This document shows positions 8,681 through 17,112 of a stretch of DNA of 64,000 nt, in pieces. The notes beneath the pieces were generated by a model. The model searched no databases. It saw only the letters and a program-made list of their open reading frames with translations, and was not told the DNA's origin. Position 1 is the stretch's first letter. Each line of letters opens with the position of its first letter. Made by a program: the position numbers and the translations under genes. Source of the stretch: Tissierella creatinophila DSM 6911 (lineage in GTDB: Bacteria; Bacillota; Clostridia; Tissierellales; Tissierellaceae); NCBI RefSeq assembly GCF_001940565.1, contig NZ_LTDM01000001.1, positions 40,120 to 104,119 on the forward strand, read 5' to 3'.

Positions 8681-9136
8681 ATGTTAAAGAAACTAACACA
8701 AAAAAGAAATAGAAAAGGTTTTACACTTGTAGAACTAGTAGTAGTTATAGCAATATTGGGTATATTAGCAGCAATAGCAGTGCCGAGGTTGTCTGGAACA
8801 AGAAATCAGGCAGGTGTAGCAGCTGATAAAGCTACAGCAGCAAGTATAGCAAAAGCAGCGGAGTTATATGCGTCTACTGAAAATGCAGATGCTGATAAAA
8901 TAGCATCATTTACTAATGAAAAGGGAGCAATTCAAGATGGAGTGACTGTTCCAGATCCTCATGAATTACAAACAAAAGACTTAATAGAAAAAACTTTGAA
9001 ACCTCAACAAAAAGATAAAAAGAACTTTGTTCTAAATTATAATGCAACAAAAAAAGTTTTCTATATAACCTATGACAAGGCTAGTACTACTGCAACAGAG
9101 GTTCTATATCCAGAAAAATTTGATCCTACCAAATAA
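8681..9136 (+). CDS. pilA: Type IV major pilin-like prepilin
   Basis: Structural pilin. The class III signal is MLKKLTQKRNRKG/FTLVELVVVIA: basic leader, cleavage after G13, N-methylated Phe as +1 and the required Glu at +5. A hydrophobic helix (FTLVELVVVIAILGILAAIAVPRL) is followed by a roughly 120-residue soluble head with no Cys pair. It has the strongest isolated leader in the operon (AAGGGGGAATAAAA, 56-nt gap after pilC) and the only canonical major-pilin features among the pilin-like genes here, so I take it as the main subunit. The adjacent pilD gene would process it. Confidence 0.88.
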   Translation: MLKKLTQKRNRKGFTLVELVVVIAILGILAAIAVPRLSGTRNQAGVAADKATAASIAKAAELYASTENADADKIASFTNEKGAIQDGVTVPDPHELQTKDLIEKTLKPQQKDKKNFVLNYNATKKVFYITYDKASTTATEVLYPEKFDPTK

Positions 9137-9138
9137 AC

Positions 9139-9894
9139 ATGACTACACTAATCCTACTCTACGGACTAATAATAGGGTCGTTCCTAAATGTATGTATTTA
9201 TAGAATTGCAAAGGGGGAGAGTATTTCTTTTCCCCCTTCCCATTGTGGAAGTTGTAATGAAAAGATAAACTGGTATGATAATATACCAGTATTTTCTTAT
9301 CTAATTTTAAGGGGAAGATGCAGAAATTGTGATTCCAAGATATCAATTCAATATCCTTTAATAGAAGCTTTAAACGCCATTATTTATATTATCCTTTTTA
9401 AAAGTTTTGGACTTAGCATAGACTCTCTAGCCTATGCATTTATCCTTTCAACTTTGATAGTAGTTTTTTTTATAGACTTAAACCATATGATTATACCGGA
9501 CAAGTTAGTTTTAACTATCTTTATATTTGAAATATTACATAAGATTGTTTTGTATTTTCTCAATAGAGAAACGTATCTAAAGACAAGTATACTTGGAGCT
9601 GTTTTAGCGGGGGGGATATTTTTACTTATAGTTATAATCTCTCGTGGAGGCATGGGAGATGGAGATATTACCCTTATATCATCCCTTGGTTTTATATTGG
9701 GAGTAAAGCTAATACTATTAAATATATTTTTATCATTTTTAATAGGAGCTATTGTTTCGTTAGTACTATTAGCTCTCAAGATAAAGACTAGAAAGGATCC
9801 TATTCCTTTTGGTCCATTTATTATCATCGCATTTTTTATAGTATTATTATTTGGAAATAGAATTATCGATTTATATATGCATTTATTTATTTAA
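9139..9894 (+). CDS. pilD: Prepilin leader peptidase / N-methyltransferase PilD
   Basis: Integral-membrane aspartic protease that cleaves and N-methylates prepilins. The 251-residue protein has eight hydrophobic segments. The cytoplasmic loop holds two zinc-type pairs, C36-x-x-C39 and C61-x-x-C64, which mark the bifunctional type with methyltransferase activity. The two catalytic Asp lie in FFIDLNHMIIPD and GMGDGD. The ATG is only 2 nt beyond the pilin stop with no good SD, which suggests translational coupling to the pilin gene. Confidence 0.93.
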   Translation: MTTLILLYGLIIGSFLNVCIYRIAKGESISFPPSHCGSCNEKINWYDNIPVFSYLILRGRCRNCDSKISIQYPLIEALNAIIYIILFKSFGLSIDSLAYAFILSTLIVVFFIDLNHMIIPDKLVLTIFIFEILHKIVLYFLNRETYLKTSILGAVLAGGIFLLIVIISRGGMGDGDITLISSLGFILGVKLILLNIFLSFLIGAIVSLVLLALKIKTRKDPIPFGPFIIIAFFIVLLFGNRIIDLYMHLFI

Positions 9895-9907
9895 GGAGGC
9901 AGTTAAT

Positions 9908-10963
9908 TTGAAACTTAGATCTAAAAAAGTTCTTTCTATGGACTTTGACACAAGAAGTATAAAGATGGCTGAAGGTATATTTAAAAAGGGGAAACTAAAT
10001 ATAGAGGCTACATTTTTACTAGATTTACCAGAAGGGGTATATGAAGATGGATATATAAATGATAAAAATCTTTTAAGCGAAATAATGGATTCTTTTTTAA
10101 GACTTAACAATATAAAGACTGATAACATAGTAGCTGTTGTAAATTCTTCAGATATTTTAACCCGTGATATAATCATTCCAAGTGTAGGAGAAGATGAGAT
10201 AGAAGGCATATTAAAATACAAGATAGCAGACTATATACCCATAGACCCTGAGGACTATATAGTTCAGTATATAAATGAAGGTGTCTTTATGGAAAATGGT
10301 AATGAAAAATTAAAGCTTTTTATAGTAGCTATGCCAAAGACACTTGCCAAACAACACTTTGATCTTTTAAGAGATTTGGATTTAAAACCTCGAATTTTAG
10401 ACTTTCAAAGTAATGCCATAAGAAAATTTTTATCTTTTAATGAAACTATTGAGAAAAATTCTATCATTAAAGAAAAAACTATTGCTTCTATAAATGTAGA
10501 GTTTGCCACTACAAATCTAACCATACTTAAAGATGAAGCGATAGAAATATCTAGAAACATTCCTCTGGGAATAAAAAACATATTGGAAAATGTCGATGTT
10601 AATTTAAATTTAACAGAAAGAGAAATCTTAGATAGCATCTTTAGTTTTAAAAAGTCAGATAAATCTAGTCTAACAGAGGAAGAAAATCTAGAAATTACTG
10701 GGGCTTTAAACAATCTGTTATCTAGATTGTTTGATAGTTTAGAGATGGTATTTAGATATTATAGCTCTCAAGAACAAAACAATAAGATAGATTTAATAAT
10801 TTTGCAGGGAAGCATTGCAGATGTGGATGATATAAAAGAAAGGTTTGAAAATTATTTGAATATAAAAACTTTAAGTATAAATTCATTAAATGGATTATTG
10901 GATAAAAATCTAGACATATATTCAAATGCTATAGGTAGTTTAATAAGAGGTGAAAGTATATGA
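9908..10963 (+). CDS. pilM: Type IV pilus assembly protein PilM (actin-like)
   Basis: Cytoplasmic actin-fold ATP-binding protein that recruits PilN at the inner face of the membrane. KLRSKKVLSMDFDTRSIKMAEG matches the first phosphate-binding strand of PilM/FtsA-type folds; GILKYKIADYIPID and the C-terminal LIILQGSIADVDDI segment also fit. An upstream in-frame ATG at 9851 lies inside pilD; the TTG at 9908, behind TAAGGAGGCAG, is the supported start and gives 351 residues. The gene overlaps pilN by ATGA. Confidence 0.85.
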   Translation: MKLRSKKVLSMDFDTRSIKMAEGIFKKGKLNIEATFLLDLPEGVYEDGYINDKNLLSEIMDSFLRLNNIKTDNIVAVVNSSDILTRDIIIPSVGEDEIEGILKYKIADYIPIDPEDYIVQYINEGVFMENGNEKLKLFIVAMPKTLAKQHFDLLRDLDLKPRILDFQSNAIRKFLSFNETIEKNSIIKEKTIASINVEFATTNLTILKDEAIEISRNIPLGIKNILENVDVNLNLTEREILDSIFSFKKSDKSSLTEEENLEITGALNNLLSRLFDSLEMVFRYYSSQEQNNKIDLIILQGSIADVDDIKERFENYLNIKTLSINSLNGLLDKNLDIYSNAIGSLIRGESI

Positions 10964-11571
10964 ATGATATAAATTTTTTCAAACCATATCTTGGGAAAAA
11001 GAAGATTAATTTTAATAATAAGTTCTTTTTATCTATATTACTTTTAATTATTTCTTTATCTATATTGGGATATGGGGTAATAAATCACTTAAAGATAAAT
11101 AAACTTTCTGAAAAAGTACTTGAATTTCAAAAGGTTGCAGAAAATCCTAAAGTTCTAAAAAGAGTAGAAGAGATAAAGTTGGAAGAAGAAGAGTTAAATG
11201 CATTTAAACTAGAAGTTGAGTCTATCAGAGATTTAAAGAAGTCTTTAGTTAAAAAAGACATTATAGGATCATTATATATAGATGCTATAATAAGCAAAAG
11301 ACCTAATGATCTATTTCTTACAAGTCTTTATATAACACCTGAAAATGTAAGTATAACTGGGATATCAAATAATAGATTAAGCATAGCAGAGTTTGCAAAG
11401 GGACTAGAGTCTATAGAAGGACTTGGAGATATATTTGTTTCAAATATAGTAAGAGAAGAAACAGATTATAAATTTGAACTAGAAAGCAATCTTTTAGAAG
11501 AAGAGGAGGTAGAAGATGGAACAGTCAAAGAGAAAGATGAAGAACCAGAAGAAGACGAGAAGGAAAATTGA
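10960..11571 (+). CDS. pilN: Type IV pilus assembly protein PilN
   Basis: Bitopic membrane protein of the PilMNO alignment complex. It begins MNDINFFKPYL, matching the PilN N-terminal motif (INLLP-like) that docks into PilM. One transmembrane helix (about residues 24-45) is followed by a coiled-coil stretch and a ferredoxin-like periplasmic-side domain. The tail after residue 178 is strongly acidic (LLEEEEVEDGTVKEKDEEPEEDEKEN), partly because its coding DNA also encodes the start of the next gene. The start codon overlaps the pilM stop. Confidence 0.82.
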   Translation: MNDINFFKPYLGKKKINFNNKFFLSILLLIISLSILGYGVINHLKINKLSEKVLEFQKVAENPKVLKRVEEIKLEEEELNAFKLEVESIRDLKKSLVKKDIIGSLYIDAIISKRPNDLFLTSLYITPENVSITGISNNRLSIAEFAKGLESIEGLGDIFVSNIVREETDYKFELESNLLEEEEVEDGTVKEKDEEPEEDEKEN

Positions 11572-12442
11572 TGTAAGAGAACTTACTAATAATGAAAGAA
11601 CTCTTATAACTCTTTTAGCTATTGTTATCTTATTTTGGCTTAGCTTTAAATATATAATAGATCCACAAATTCTTAAGATTTCTACCTTGGAATCTAAAAT
11701 GAATGCTTATGCGCTAGAAGTAGAAGAAAACAATAGAATAATTAAAAACAGTGAAGTGATATTAGATGAAAAAAGCAAACTTTTTATAGAAAAGCAAAAT
11801 ATAGAAAAAGACTTTTTTAAAAGTTTAAATCAACCTCAAATCATCTATGTATTAAATGAACTTTTATTGAAAAGTGATATAGAGATGGATAGCATAAGTT
11901 TTAGTAAGCCTTTTATGGAAACTTTAAATGCACAAGAAATACAAAAGATGGATATTTCGATACCGTTTAAAGGAAGTTTTTCATCATTAAATGAAATAAT
12001 TAAAAGCTTAGAAACTGAAACTCGTAAGATAGTTATAAACAATATAGATATTCAAAAGGGTGAAGAGACAGAGATAACGGGAAATATAAGCTTAGGGGTA
12101 TATAGCTTAAGCGGTATAGTAGAAGGTAAAGATGAAGATCTTCCTATAGAAACTACAGATGAAAACAAGTTAAATCCCTTTATTCCATATGAAGGATATG
12201 TAGATTTAAGTAAAGTAGAAGATAATTCTTCAGAAGAAATAGAGAGTGGACAAGCAGAGGATAAGCCTATAGAAGAGTCAATTTATGACACTTATAAAGC
12301 GATTAAAGGAGATAATATTTCTTATATATCTAAGAGAAAATATGGAACGGAAAAGTATGTAGATGAGATATTAAGTTTAAATGGTATGTTAAGATCTAGT
12401 ATACTACCTATTGGAAAAGAATTAAAGCTTAAGAAAAAGTAA
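11516..12442 (+). CDS. pilO: PilO-like pilus assembly protein with C-terminal LysM-like domain
   Basis: Positioned as the PilO partner of PilN. A basic cytoplasmic N-terminus is followed by one membrane helix (about residues 30-50), a coiled coil and a domain resembling PilO (ISFSKPFMETLNAQEIQKMDISIPFKGSF). After an acidic linker, residues 258-308 (YDTYKAIKGDNISYISKRKYGT...ILSLNGM...LPIGKELKLKK) read as a LysM peptidoglycan-binding repeat. The ATG at 11516 lies 56 nt inside pilN but has an excellent GAGGAGG 6 nt upstream; no better later start exists. The LysM could anchor the alignment complex to the thick wall (inference). Confidence 0.75.
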   Translation: MEQSKRKMKNQKKTRRKIDVRELTNNERTLITLLAIVILFWLSFKYIIDPQILKISTLESKMNAYALEVEENNRIIKNSEVILDEKSKLFIEKQNIEKDFFKSLNQPQIIYVLNELLLKSDIEMDSISFSKPFMETLNAQEIQKMDISIPFKGSFSSLNEIIKSLETETRKIVINNIDIQKGEETEITGNISLGVYSLSGIVEGKDEDLPIETTDENKLNPFIPYEGYVDLSKVEDNSSEEIESGQAEDKPIEESIYDTYKAIKGDNISYISKRKYGTEKYVDEILSLNGMLRSSILPIGKELKLKKK

Positions 12443-12464
12443 ATTTCTCTAGTGGAGGATTTTT

Positions 12465-12926
12465 ATGAAAAATCGAACTGCTTATACCTTAGTTGAGATA
12501 ATAGTAGTGATTGCTTTACTTGGAATAATTATAGCAATGACTATACCTCATACTAATTATTTTAAAGCTATAAGGGAATCTTTAGAAATTAAAGAATTAA
12601 AAAGAGATATATTATTTACTAGAAATAAGGCGATAATAGATTCCAAAATATATAGAATCAAATTTATTGAAGATGATAATAGTTATACAATTTCTACAGG
12701 ATCAGCATCTGAATCTATTACTATAAAGACAAAACATTTTGAGCATGGAATCAAATTAAATACAAAAGAAGGTTCAAAGACATTTATTTTTAACTCTAAT
12801 GGCACTACTACTGATAGTGGAACTATTTATTTTTTGGACAGACTTGGAAATCAACATAAATTAAGCATTACTCCAGTTTCTTGTAAGGTTAATATTGAAA
12901 AAGAGATTCAACCTATAAAAAAATAG
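12465..12926 (+). CDS. Minor pilin / pseudopilin with atypical cleavage site
   Basis: A short leader MKNRTA is followed by YTLVEIIVVIALLGIIIAMTIP, a standard pilin helix with Glu at +5 if cleaved after A6. The residue before the scissile bond is Ala, not the usual Gly, and +1 is Tyr, not Phe or Met. The 153-residue protein has a GspH-like head (FTRNKAIIDSKIYRIKF...). It begins 22 nt after pilO with a GTGGAGG site and heads a cluster of minor pilin genes that probably form the pilus tip complex. Confidence 0.8.
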   Translation: MKNRTAYTLVEIIVVIALLGIIIAMTIPHTNYFKAIRESLEIKELKRDILFTRNKAIIDSKIYRIKFIEDDNSYTISTGSASESITIKTKHFEHGIKLNTKEGSKTFIFNSNGTTTDSGTIYFLDRLGNQHKLSITPVSCKVNIEKEIQPIKK

Positions 12927-12937
12927 GAGGAGAATTT

Positions 12938-13312
12938 ATGAAAAGAAATGGGCTTATATTTTTTGATATAATTATGGGGCTATTTGTAATCAGTCTTGTA
13001 GTAGTAGTATTATTTCCCATCTTAAGCTTAACTCAGAAAAGTTTTATTCATCATAAAAAACTAGCTCAAATGTCATATATATCAGAATCTACAATAGAAA
13101 GATTAACTCTTAAAGATAAGAAGTCTTTAGAATTTTTAGAAGAACTTGAAACATATGGGGAATTAGAATATCCTTATTTAAATGATATAGATTATAAGTC
13201 TATTGTAAAATTAGCAAGTGATAATCCTTATCTATGGGAAATAAGTGTTACTGTAAAAGAAGCTAAAGGTGGTGAAGATAATGTGCAACTTAACGCCACA
13301 ATACGGAGGTAA
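12938..13312 (+). CDS. Minor pilin-like protein with Asp at position +5
   Basis: A 124-residue prepilin-like protein. MKRNG is followed by LIFFDIIMGLFVISLVVVVLFPILSL. Cleavage after G5 would give Leu at +1 and Asp, not Glu, at +5. The head domain is short, with a PilV-like layout (LTQKSFIHHKKLAQMSYISESTIERL). The ATG follows TAGGAGGAGAA. Its end overlaps the next pilin gene by 32 nt, so the two are likely translated in a coupled way. Assignment as a minor pilin rests on signal, size and position. Confidence 0.75.
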   Translation: MKRNGLIFFDIIMGLFVISLVVVVLFPILSLTQKSFIHHKKLAQMSYISESTIERLTLKDKKSLEFLEELETYGELEYPYLNDIDYKSIVKLASDNPYLWEISVTVKEAKGGEDNVQLNATIRR

Positions 13313-13913
13313 AAGAGGATTTACTTTGGTAGAGCTAATCCTTGGTATAGCCATTATGTCACTACTTATAATTACGTTTTATACTGCTTTAAGTTTCAAT
13401 TTAAAAGTAAATGAAAGTAGTCTTTTAGAAGATGAGATCCTTTTAAATGGCAGATATACATTAGAATATATAAAAGAAGAAATAATATCAGCAGATAGAA
13501 TTGTATCTTCTAATAGATTTAAAGATTTGGATACAAAGTTTCCAACAAATATTGGATTTGTAATAGTAAAAGTTATAGATTATGAGAAATTAGAGTCTAA
13601 AAGAAATGATAATAAAAAACCTAATACTGAGAAAAAGGAATATATATATAAAGAAAAGGATTGCAACTATATAACTTACTATTTTAAAGAAGACTCTATT
13701 ATAAGGATTAGTGGAAAAGCACCTAGTAATATATTTCCCTATGCTGATATATTTGAGGGATATAACCAAATTGGAGAAGGACTTTTAGAAACTTCTAAGA
13801 TAACTCTACAAAAAGATAATCTTATAAATATCGACTTATCACTTGGGAAAGATAAAAAAGAAATTTCTAATTTTAAGTCTACTATAATTGTAAGATGCCC
13901 AGTGGTACGATGA
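13281..13913 (+). CDS. Minor pilin (PilW/PulJ-type)
   Basis: The signal MCNLTPQYGGKRG/FTLVELILGIAIMSLLIITFYTALSF has the canonical Gly/Phe cleavage and Glu +5. A long leader of 13 residues and a 197-residue mature part fit the PilW/GspJ class that sits near the pilus tip. Two in-frame GTG codons (13269, 13272) overlap the SD AAAGGTGG; ATG 13281, eight bases later, is preferred. It starts inside the 3' end of the previous minor pilin gene and is followed after 1 nt by a PilX-like gene. Confidence 0.8.
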   Translation: MCNLTPQYGGKRGFTLVELILGIAIMSLLIITFYTALSFNLKVNESSLLEDEILLNGRYTLEYIKEEIISADRIVSSNRFKDLDTKFPTNIGFVIVKVIDYEKLESKRNDNKKPNTEKKEYIYKEKDCNYITYYFKEDSIIRISGKAPSNIFPYADIFEGYNQIGEGLLETSKITLQKDNLINIDLSLGKDKKEISNFKSTIIVRCPVVR

Positions 13914-13914
13914 T

Positions 13915-14961
13915 ATGAGAGGATTATTTAGAAATAGAAAGGGAAGTATAACTATAATAGGTCTCTATATCTTTATTATAATGACAGCTTCTACTACTAT
14001 GATGCTATATTTTGCTACATTACAATCACTAATTTCTAAAAATCAATTAGAAAAAGTGCAAGCAAGATACGATAATGAAAATGATCTAAATAAACTAATA
14101 TATTATGATGAAAATCTAGATAAGTATATTAAAGATAAAATATTTAGGCGATATAGATCAGGTTTTGAACCTGATGATGATAAATATATTATTGATTTTG
14201 AAAAGGATGATGAATTAAAAAAGTCTATAAAACAAGCATTTTTCAAGATAAGGAATATAGATGATAGAGAGTGTATATTCTTTGATATAAGTTCAAAATA
14301 TAATAATATAATTTACAATACTGTAGCTTATGGACCATTTATAAACAATATATTTGAATGTAATAAACCTTTTCTAAGCGAAGAGTCTCTATTTGATTTA
14401 GATAAAAAGATGTTTTTAGATTTTATAACACAAATGGAAAAAGAAAATTGGGATTATGATTGTAAGGTAAATACCAATTCAAGAAAAATAAACATAGATA
14501 AGAATTCGGATTTAAAATTAATTTCAAACAATTCAAGAGATAATTTATTTTCTTCGAAAAGGCTTATGATAAATTCTGGATTAGCAAATGAAAAGATTAT
14601 AAGTTTTACTTATGAGTCTATAATAGTTCATTTAAAAAGTGATGGTATAAAAGATAAAAACTTAACAATAGGTAGCAAGGAAGATGAAGGTTTAATTAAA
14701 ATGAATGGAGTACTCTATATAGAAGGAGATTTGATTATAAATCAAGATTTTGAGTTTTTAGGTTTAATTATAATAAACAATGGAGATATAATTATTAATT
14801 CAGAAAAAAAGCCTATAATTAATGGTATGCTTCTGTACAAAGGGGATACAATAGACATAGACTCTATAACTTTAGTATATGATCAAAAAAACATATATAA
14901 GAGTGCATCTTTTTTACCAGGATTTTTAGATATAGATATAGATGTTATTAAGAAATATTAA
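13915..14961 (+). CDS. PilX-like pilus accessory protein
   Basis: I do not recognise a specific family. The N-terminus RNRKGSITIIGLYIFIIMTASTTMMLYFATLQ resembles the hydrophobic PilX/GspK-type N-terminus, with a Gly before the helix and no Glu at +5. The remaining 300 residues are hydrophilic; the C-terminal part (GVLYIEGDLIINQDFEFLGLIIINNGDIIINSEKKPIINGMLLYKGD) has the repeating strand pattern of a beta-helix-like fold seen in PilX-type and polymer-like domains. Start and the preceding stop are 1 nt apart. It is the last gene of the pil operon, 110 nt before efp, and no clear terminator follows. Confidence 0.6.
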   Translation: MRGLFRNRKGSITIIGLYIFIIMTASTTMMLYFATLQSLISKNQLEKVQARYDNENDLNKLIYYDENLDKYIKDKIFRRYRSGFEPDDDKYIIDFEKDDELKKSIKQAFFKIRNIDDRECIFFDISSKYNNIIYNTVAYGPFINNIFECNKPFLSEESLFDLDKKMFLDFITQMEKENWDYDCKVNTNSRKINIDKNSDLKLISNNSRDNLFSSKRLMINSGLANEKIISFTYESIIVHLKSDGIKDKNLTIGSKEDEGLIKMNGVLYIEGDLIINQDFEFLGLIIINNGDIIINSEKKPIINGMLLYKGDTIDIDSITLVYDQKNIYKSASFLPGFLDIDIDVIKKY

Positions 14962-14989
14962 ACTTTCTTAAAATATACTTACTTGGCAC

Positions 14990-15018
14990 TTGTGATAAAT
15001 ACTAGATATTGGTATAAT
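14990..15018 (+). promoter_or_regulatory. Sigma-A promoter of efp
   Basis: TTGTGA (14990-14995), 17 nt, TATAAT (15013-15018). It would start transcription about 45 nt before the efp ATG and makes efp independent of the pil operon. Confidence 0.7.
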
Positions 15019-15071
15019 GAGAATTAAGATTATCTTTTTTTTAATAGGTAAGTTACGATAGGAGGAAAACT

Positions 15072-15629
15072 ATGATTTCAGCAGGTGATTTTAGAAAAGG
15101 TGTTACTTTTGTAATGGATGGAGATGTGTATCAAGTAATTGACTTTCAGCACGTGAAGCCAGGTAAGGGAGCTGCTTTTGTTAGAACTAAGATTAGGAAT
15201 GTTCTTACTGGTTCAACTCGTGATAACACATTTAATCCAACAGAAAGATTTGAAAAAGCAAATATAGAGACTACGGAAATGCAGTACTTATATAACGATG
15301 GTGAACTATACTACTTTATGAATTTAGAGTCATATGAACAAATTCCTTTAGAAAGAGAAGCTGTAGAAGAGGCTATAATGTACTTAAGGGAAAACGACAA
15401 TGCAACTCTTAGATTCTTTAAAGGAAAAGCCTTTGAGGTAATACCACCTAATTTTGTAGAATTAGAGGTTACAGAAACAGAGCCAGGAATCAAAGGTGAC
15501 ACATCTAGTGGTGCTACTAAACCTGCTACGTTAGAAACAGGACTTACTTTAAATGTTCCTTTATTTGTAAATTTAGGAGATAAGATAAGAGTTGATTCTC
15601 GTACAGGGGATTATATGTCTAGAGTTTAA
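15072..15629 (+). CDS. efp: Translation elongation factor P
   Basis: Binds between the P and E sites and relieves ribosome stalling at polyproline. The 185-residue protein has the three-barrel EF-P architecture: KOW-like domain with the conserved loop VKPGKGAAF, in which K32 is the residue modified in Bacillus, a middle OB fold, and the C-terminal signature [28 protein letters not shown]. The start is ATG behind TAGGAGGAAAA. The efp-spoIIIA neighbourhood is conserved in Firmicutes. No modification enzyme is visible in the window. Confidence 0.97.
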   Translation: MISAGDFRKGVTFVMDGDVYQVIDFQHVKPGKGAAFVRTKIRNVLTGSTRDNTFNPTERFEKANIETTEMQYLYNDGELYYFMNLESYEQIPLEREAVEEAIMYLRENDNATLRFFKGKAFEVIPPNFVELEVTETEPGIKGDTSSGATKPATLETGLTLNVPLFVNLGDKIRVDSRTGDYMSRV

Positions 15630-15660
15630 ACTTTATAAAATAACAATTGGAGGGATTATT

Positions 15661-15993
15661 ATGAATTATTTATTTCAAAAAGTATCTTATTTACAAGGTC
15701 TAGCTGAAGGTTTAGGAGTAGATGATACTAGCAATGAGGGTAAACTATTATTACAAATAATAGATGTACTTGGAGAATTTACTGAAGTATTAGATGAGGT
15801 AGTAGAAGATCAAGTAGGATTAGAAGAATATGTAAGTTTTATAGATGAAGATCTATCTGATGTTGAAGATGAGGTATACGATGATTATGATGAGTTTGAT
15901 GAATATGATGATTTTGACTTTGAAGACTATGATGAATTTGAACTGAATGATGATTGTTTAGACTGTGGCGATTCATGCAATTGCGAAGAATAG
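15661..15993 (+). CDS. Small acidic protein with Cys-rich tail (clostridial efp-linked family)
   Basis: A 110-residue protein starting MNYLFQKVSYLQGLAEGLGVDD. The first 60 residues form an amphipathic helical domain (YLQGLAEGLGV...LLLQIIDVLGEFTEVLDEVVEDQ). The rest is a very acidic DE/Y/F-rich stretch ending CLDCGDSCNCEE, which could bind metal. It resembles a clostridial family known as CD1247 N-terminal domain proteins that often sits near efp; this is recalled, not searched. ATG 15661 has TTGGAGGGATT; longer in-frame extensions overlap efp. Function unknown. A strong terminator follows. Confidence 0.75.
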   Translation: MNYLFQKVSYLQGLAEGLGVDDTSNEGKLLLQIIDVLGEFTEVLDEVVEDQVGLEEYVSFIDEDLSDVEDEVYDDYDEFDEYDDFDFEDYDEFELNDDCLDCGDSCNCEE

Positions 15994-16015
15994 AAAAAAC
16001 AAAACTTTAAAAAAT

Positions 16016-16058
16016 AAAAAAAGAAACATAAAATCTTGAGATTTTATGTTTCTTTTTT
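16016..16058 (+). terminator. Intrinsic terminator of the efp unit
   Basis: A perfect stem of about 15 bp or more (…AAGAAACATAAAATC ending at 16034, loop TTGA 16035-16038, complement from 16039) is followed by a T run. It separates vegetative efp from sporulation-specific spoIIIA. Confidence 0.9.
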
Positions 16059-16065
16059 TATTTTT

Positions 16066-16094
16066 GTCATATTTTTTTATTTAATTCATAGAAT
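16066..16094 (+). promoter_or_regulatory. Sigma-E promoter of the spoIIIA operon
   Basis: GTCATAT (16066-16072), 14 nt, CATAGAAT (16087-16094), close to the sigma-E consensus (GTMATATT, CATACAAT). The first gene starts 22 nt downstream. spoIIIA is a known sigma-E operon in Bacillus and Clostridia. Confidence 0.8.
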
Positions 16095-16116
16095 TTATAT
16101 AAAGGAGGACAAGGCT

Positions 16117-17112
16117 ATGAAGAGAAAAACAGAAACTTTCGAAAATTTATGTAGATTTATAACTGAAGATATAAGACAAACTCTATTAAGGCTTCCTAAA
16201 GAATATAAGGAAGATATAGAAGAAATTAGACTTAGAAACAACAAACCTTTAAATATATATATTAAAGGCAAAAACTTCTTTGTAGGGAAAAATGGTACTG
16301 TTCTAGAAAGTGAAAAAGAAGGGTTAATAATAAAAGATGATGATATAAAAAATACATTTCAACTTATTACAAATCATTCAGTATATGCTTTTAGTGAAGA
16401 GATCAAGAATGGATTTATAACAATAACTGGAGGCCATAGAGTTGGAATAGGTGGTAAAACAGTATATGGATTAGATAAAATTGAAGATATCACAAATATA
16501 TCTTCTTTAAATTTTAGAATAGCTCGTGAAAAAAAAGGTATATCAGATTTTTTAATTCCAAATTTAATAGATGAAAACAATGACTTTTATAACACATTAA
16601 TAATTTCTCCACCTCAATGTGGTAAGACTACTCTTCTTAGAGATATTATAAGAAATTTAAGTAATGGAAAAGATAATGAGTTTGAAGGTTTTAAAATTGG
16701 CCTTATAGATGAAAGATCAGAGATAGCAGGAGTTTACAGAGGAGTATCTCAAAATGATGTAGGACTACGTACGGATATATTAGATGGATGTTTAAAATCA
16801 CATGGAATAATTATGTTAATTAGGTCTATGTCACCTGAAATAATCGCAGTAGATGAAATTGGAGGAGTAAAAGATATAGAAGCTATAGGAGAAGGTTTAA
16901 GGGCTGGTATTAAATTTATAGCTACTGTTCATGGAAGTAGTCTAGATGAAATAAAATGTAAAAAAAACTTAAATGAAATTATAAACGAAAAAATCTTTAA
17001 AAGATATGTTGTTTTAGATAGATCTAGGGGAGTTGGAACTATAAGAGAAATCATAAATGGTAAGAGTTTTAAAAAAATTGATTTAAAGAGTGATAATTAT
17101 GGGTCTAGTTAA
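16117..17112 (+). CDS. spoIIIAA: Stage III sporulation ATPase SpoIIIAA
   Basis: ATPase at the mother-cell side of the SpoIIIA-SpoIIQ channel that keeps the engulfed forespore active; related to secretion ATPases. The 331-residue protein shows Walker A PPQCGKTT at residues 165-172, a Walker B EIIAVDEIGG, and ALRAG-type IGEGLRAGIKFIATVHG. The in-frame frame reaches back to 16036, but that stretch is the preceding terminator; ATG 16117 sits behind AAAGGAGGACAAGG. It is the first of eight tightly spaced genes driven by a sigma-E promoter. Confidence 0.95.
   Translation: MKRKTETFENLCRFITEDIRQTLLRLPKEYKEDIEEIRLRNNKPLNIYIKGKNFFVGKNGTVLESEKEGLIIKDDDIKNTFQLITNHSVYAFSEEIKNGFITITGGHRVGIGGKTVYGLDKIEDITNISSLNFRIAREKKGISDFLIPNLIDENNDFYNTLIISPPQCGKTTLLRDIIRNLSNGKDNEFEGFKIGLIDERSEIAGVYRGVSQNDVGLRTDILDGCLKSHGIIMLIRSMSPEIIAVDEIGGVKDIEAIGEGLRAGIKFIATVHGSSLDEIKCKKNLNEIINEKIFKRYVVLDRSRGVGTIREIINGKSFKKIDLKSDNYGSS

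Noticed and set aside
9432..9827. 131-codon minus-strand frame
   Set aside because: Antisense of pilD, which has all catalytic motifs.
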